Shown piece by piece: positions 5,384 through 8,176 of a stretch of 8,176 nt of DNA. Source of the stretch: Collinsella aerofaciens (GTDB lineage: Bacteria > Actinomycetota > Coriobacteriia > Coriobacteriales > Coriobacteriaceae); the NCBI RefSeq assembly GCF_028209885.1, contig NZ_JAQLEM010000052.1, positions 1-8,176 on the forward strand. The letters are read 5' to 3'. Position 1 is the first letter of the stretch; every line of letters begins with the position of its first letter. The notes beneath the pieces were generated by a model, which saw only the letters and a program-made list of their open reading frames with translations, did no database searches and was not told the DNA's origin. The translations under genes were made by a program, and so were the position numbers.

Positions 5384-6619
5384 TTACTCTTCCTGCTGCT
5401 TGGCAGGCAAGATGTAGACGTTCTCGGCGTCCACGGCGATCTGCGCGGGGCGGTTGTAGAGGGTGTCGATCTCCTTTACGCTCTGCTTGAACGGCGTGAC
5501 GTCGGGCGTCTTTGCCTGATGGAGCTTTTCGAGGAGTTTCTCGGATTGCTTGTCGTTGAACTTTCCGATGCTCTCTCCTGCGCCTTCGAGCGCCTCGTCG
5601 ATGAGTGTATGGTCGCCCACGGGGGTCTTTGCGATGGCGTGACCGAGCAATTTGCCCGCGGACGCGATACCGCCCAGCAGTGCCGCATCGACGGTGTCGA
5701 CAGCCCCCGCTTCGAGTGCGTTGTAGCAGTCGGTGTAGAGCTCGCGGTACGCGATCGAATCAGCCTCGATCTTCGCAGTGGCGTCCGCGAGCTTTGCGGG
5801 CTCGAAGTTCTGGGCGAGCATGGGTTCGAGGAACAGCGAGAACGCGTGGATGTAGGTGGCGAGCTGGCAGTCTTTGAGGTAGTCGAGCACCTTGTCGAGG
5901 CGTCTGCCCAAGCCGTCTCGCACCTCGATGAACCCTTTCTTTTTCAGATCCGCCTGTGCCTGCGAGCGGAAGAGTTCCATGTCCTGCGCGGACGACTGCT
6001 TGATGTCGAGCACCTTCATATGGGCGTTTGCCATGTAGGTGGCGTTGCCGTAGTTGAGGCCGTAACCGTTGAGGATGTCTGCGAGCGTCTTGAGGTTGCC
6101 ACGCATGTTGGCCTTGTCGCGCTGACGCATGTACTCGAACATTTCGTCGACGGACTCCTGGATGGAGTCGAGCTTTTGGTTTATCTGCGCGATTGCGGCT
6201 GCCATGAATAGCGATGTTGGATCGTAAGGCACCTGCGTGACGCTCGTGGCGATGTCGCCCTCGACTACGTGGAAGCGCGCCTGCCCAAGGCCCTTGGCGG
6301 CGTCGCGGTAGCCCCCTGTGAGACCGCTGCCGTCCTTGAACGTGTTGAGTTTCGACGGATCGAGCGGGTTACCATATTTGTCAGTCGCCTGGAGCAGCGT
6401 GGGCACGCTCACCGTGTTGGTGACGGTGCGAAACATCGAGGGGAGCGAGGCGAACGCCACGCCGAGTTGGGGAATTCGCTCGAGCGGTAGCTTGATGGCG
6501 CCGGAGACGTCCACCCGCTTCTGAGTGAGCGCGAGGTGGATTTTGGTCGATGCGAGCTGTTTTGCCACGAGCTCCTCTCGGCCGTCGTTCGCCGAGGGTT
6601 TGGTCTCGTTGTCTGCCAT
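5384..6619 (-). CDS. 411-residue protein of unknown function with central coiled coil
   Basis: I do not recognise a named family, although similar hypothetical proteins appear to exist in other gut Gram-positive bacteria. The start is ATG 6619: AAGGAG (6631-6626, minus) stands six bases upstream, and the longer frame to 6655 would place this site inside the coding region. There is no signal peptide and no convincing membrane helix, so the protein is probably cytoplasmic. Residues about 138-176 (AAAIAQINQKLDSIQESVDE onward) form a likely coiled coil followed by the charged RQRDKANMRGNLKTLADIL. A small-residue stretch near the end, AALLGGIASAGKLLGHAIAK, could be an amphipathic helix. The N-terminal half carries FKDGSGLTGGYRDAAKGLGQ. 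It converges with the exonuclease (42-bp gap) and is not obviously in an operon with the surface protein upstream (about 180-bp gap with its own -10 box). An effector or stress role is possible but unsupported. Confidence 0.85.
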   Translation of the reverse strand: MADNETKPSANDGREELVAKQLASTKIHLALTQKRVDVSGAIKLPLERIPQLGVAFASLPSMFRTVTNTVSVPTLLQATDKYGNPLDPSKLNTFKDGSGLTGGYRDAAKGLGQARFHVVEGDIATSVTQVPYDPTSLFMAAAIAQINQKLDSIQESVDEMFEYMRQRDKANMRGNLKTLADILNGYGLNYGNATYMANAHMKVLDIKQSSAQDMELFRSQAQADLKKKGFIEVRDGLGRRLDKVLDYLKDCQLATYIHAFSLFLEPMLAQNFEPAKLADATAKIEADSIAYRELYTDCYNALEAGAVDTVDAALLGGIASAGKLLGHAIAKTPVGDHTLIDEALEGAGESIGKFNDKQSEKLLEKLHQAKTPDVTPFKQSVKEIDTLYNRPAQIAVDAENVYILPAKQQEE

Positions 6620-6746
6620 AGCGCGCTCCTTGCTTACGTTGATAGTCGTGGGCATTATCTCATCGCCTGGTGGCTTGCTAGAGCGGGGTAGAGGCCGAGC
6701 GTCTGGCGAAACTCGTTAACTGATTGCATTTCAGCGGATTGGGTTG

Positions 6747-6752
6747 ATTATA
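6747..6752 (-). promoter_or_regulatory. candidate -10 box for the 411-residue protein gene
   Basis: The minus strand has a perfect TATAAT here, about 128 bp before the ATG at 6619. No good TTGACA-like -35 was found at 16-18 bp, so the promoter is only tentative. A leader of about 115-120 bases would result. Confidence 0.4.
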
Positions 6753-6801
6753 AGAGAAGGACGGCTATCCATCTGCCCTTCCCAGTTGAGTTCGCTTTGA
6801 G

Positions 6802-8099
6802 CTACTGTTCGTGCTTATGCTGCTTGGGCTCAAGCCTTCTCGCTGCCGTGAAGCAGGCCGTGGCCGCCATGGCCAATGCGATGCTGGCCATCCAAGTGGA
6901 GTCGCCGGTTGCAGCGAGCTTTGGTTCATCGGCTGTCGTGCGTCCCGACTTTTTTGTAGCCGCCTCGTCGGCGTCCTTTTCAGGAGTGGCAGGATCACTT
7001 TTGTTGTCGCCGGGTGAATCTACGTCGGTCTTTCCGCCCGCCTGCTCCCCTTGGGCCTTCCCCTCCACGGTGAAGGACGCATCGGTCGCCGTCCCGTCCT
7101 TCCAGACGGCCGTGACGGTGTGTCCGCCGCCGGCGAGCGTGTCCAGGTAGGACGGCCTGAGCTCGATAATCGTGCTGCCCCTGGTTGCGGTGTAGTTCTC
7201 GGCGGAGACCTCAGTTCCGTCCACGAGGAGACGCGTGAACTCATCGAGAGGACCGCTGAAGCGGAAGGTCAGACCGGCCTCGCCGTCCTTTGCATACGCC
7301 TGCCCGTCGCCCTTGGTGGCGGCATACAGCGGAGCGGTCACGTCGAAGGTGACGTCCCCCGCGTCGTCGACATCAAAGGTCTGAACGCCGGTCTTGCCGT
7401 TACGCTCGGCGTAGGCGGAGCTGTAGACGAAGGTCTCGTGGCCCGTCTTGTCGAGGACCGCGAGGGCTTGGATTTCAAACGAGCCCATCGAGAGCGACGT
7501 GGGGAACTCGATTTCGATATAGCCCCTTGCCGCATCGTAGCTGCAGCTCAACGTTTTGCGGGTCTTTAAAGAGTTCGGTTCCTCGACATAGCCGGGGTCG
7601 CCGAGGATCGGGGAGACAGACTTTACGCCGTCCGCGTCGCCTACATTGCAATAGATACGGAGGATCCCGCCGACGGGGACCCTCTTCGCGGAGATGGAAA
7701 CGTTCGAGACCGTGGGCGGGTTCCGGTCGATCGCGCTGCCGGTCACCTCGAAGCACAGCTCGCTCGGGTCGCCAACCGAGAAAGTCGCGCCCGAAATGCC
7801 GTTGGCCCTGGCGTAGGAACTCTCGTACACATCGGTCTCGAACCCTAGGCCATCGGTGACCGAAAGGCCGATCAGCCTGTGCCTTCCGATCCTATTGCTG
7901 TCGAATGTGAGGTCAAACCCGTCGATAGACGAGCCTCCGTGATAATAGGCTGACGAAACAGAGCAGCCGTCGTCCGAATTCTCCCAGCCCTGCCGCAGTA
8001 TGGGGGAAACGGAGCGAACGCCGTCGGCATCGGAGACGGTCCAAGAGATGTGGAGGTCGGCACCGGTTGCGACCTCCCTGCTCGAGAGCGACACGGAGG
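6802..8099 (-). pseudogene. 3' part of cell-surface protein with Ig-like repeats and LAATG anchor, truncated by an IS
   Basis: The frame is open to 6802, but its 5' end is lost at an IS boundary near 8100, so the GTG at 8094 is not the native start. Counting from that GTG, a first repeat spans about 1-115 and a second about 127-255. They share SDADGVRSVSPIL versus GDADGVKSVSPIL, and later VYESSYARANG versus VYSSAYAERNG, as in adhesin-like beta-sandwich repeats. Residues about 260-345 form a different Ig-like domain (FRFSGPLDEFTRLLVDGTEV, then GSTIIELRPSYLDTLAGGGH). A charged linker follows (about 348-390). The sorting signal has LAATG (393-397, an LPXTG variant), a hydrophobic helix (about 401-419) and an RR/K-rich tail. 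The intact protein would be wall-anchored and exposed. The first residues TSVSLSSREVATG align with SNVSISAKRVPVG of the second repeat, so the break falls at a domain start. Without its signal peptide the fragment should not reach the surface. Confidence 0.82.
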
Positions 8100-8176
8100 T
8101 GGATTGGCAACATCTATTTGGACGATTCCGGGAGGGACAGCCCCGCTTCCCTGAACTCGACCGGCGACATGTAGCC
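8100..8176 (-). mobile_element. end of an IS3-family insertion element
   Basis: The minus-strand frame from 8176 to 8114 reads GYMSPVEFREAGLSLPESSK and stops at TAG 8116-8114. MSPVE(Y/F)R is the typical tail of IS3-family OrfB transposases, after the DDE domain. The IS end is probably at 8100, where the plus strand reads TGGATTGGCAACATC, since IS3 elements begin TG and end CA; this is about 14 bases past the stop, as expected. The element continues beyond the window. Its transposase reads in the same direction as the surface gene it interrupts. The exact terminus and any target duplication cannot be fixed without the other end. Confidence 0.72.

Noticed and set aside
5291..6211. 306-residue plus-strand frame opposite the 411-residue protein gene
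   Set aside because: It is the antisense shadow of a GC-rich gene; composition is dominated by V, L, E, R and G, and no ribosome binding site or domain is seen.

Overview
The window looks like an accessory, actively decaying stretch of a GC-rich Actinobacterium. The best guess is the Coriobacteriia, perhaps Collinsella or a relative from the gut. This rests on overall composition, an LAATG-type wall-anchoring signal, an AbiEi-like protein with an endonuclease-like C-terminus, and DUF4143 ATPase debris. It is an inference from resemblance, not a database match. No rRNA, tRNA or CRISPR array was seen.

Left part (1-2233). Two arrays of one repeat family (about 95-540 and 1876-2107) flank a minus-strand gene. 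The repeat is a 62-bp unit made of two 14-bp arms in opposite orientation with 18-bp and 16-bp spacers, so it resembles the mosaic REP/BIME elements of other bacteria. The gene between them (1581 down to 583) encodes an AbiEi-like N-terminal part and a PD-(D/E)XK-like C-terminal part, split by one in-frame amber codon. A perfect 11-bp tandem repeat lies upstream of it.

Middle (2163-5342). A near-ideal palindrome (25-bp perfect arms, 6-bp loop) with divergent TATAAT boxes precedes an intact ATPase_2/DUF234-type ATPase. Next come a 23-bp tandem repeat (3 copies and a bit) and the remains of a second ATPase of the AAA_14/DUF4143 type, which carries an internal deletion. A plus-strand DEDDh exonuclease follows; it is frameshifted inside its last catalytic motif.

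Right part (5384-8176, minus strand). An intact 411-residue protein of unrecognised function is followed by the 3' part of a cell-surface protein with Ig-like repeats and a C-terminal sorting signal. The 5' end of that surface gene is replaced by one end of an IS3-family element, whose transposase tail runs off the window.

Overall, four of the six non-transposase loci are broken (amber stop, internal deletion, frameshift, IS insertion). The ATPase and the 411-residue protein are intact. The most interesting unexplained structures are the paired 62-bp arrays around the nuclease-like gene and the long palindrome ahead of the ATPase.
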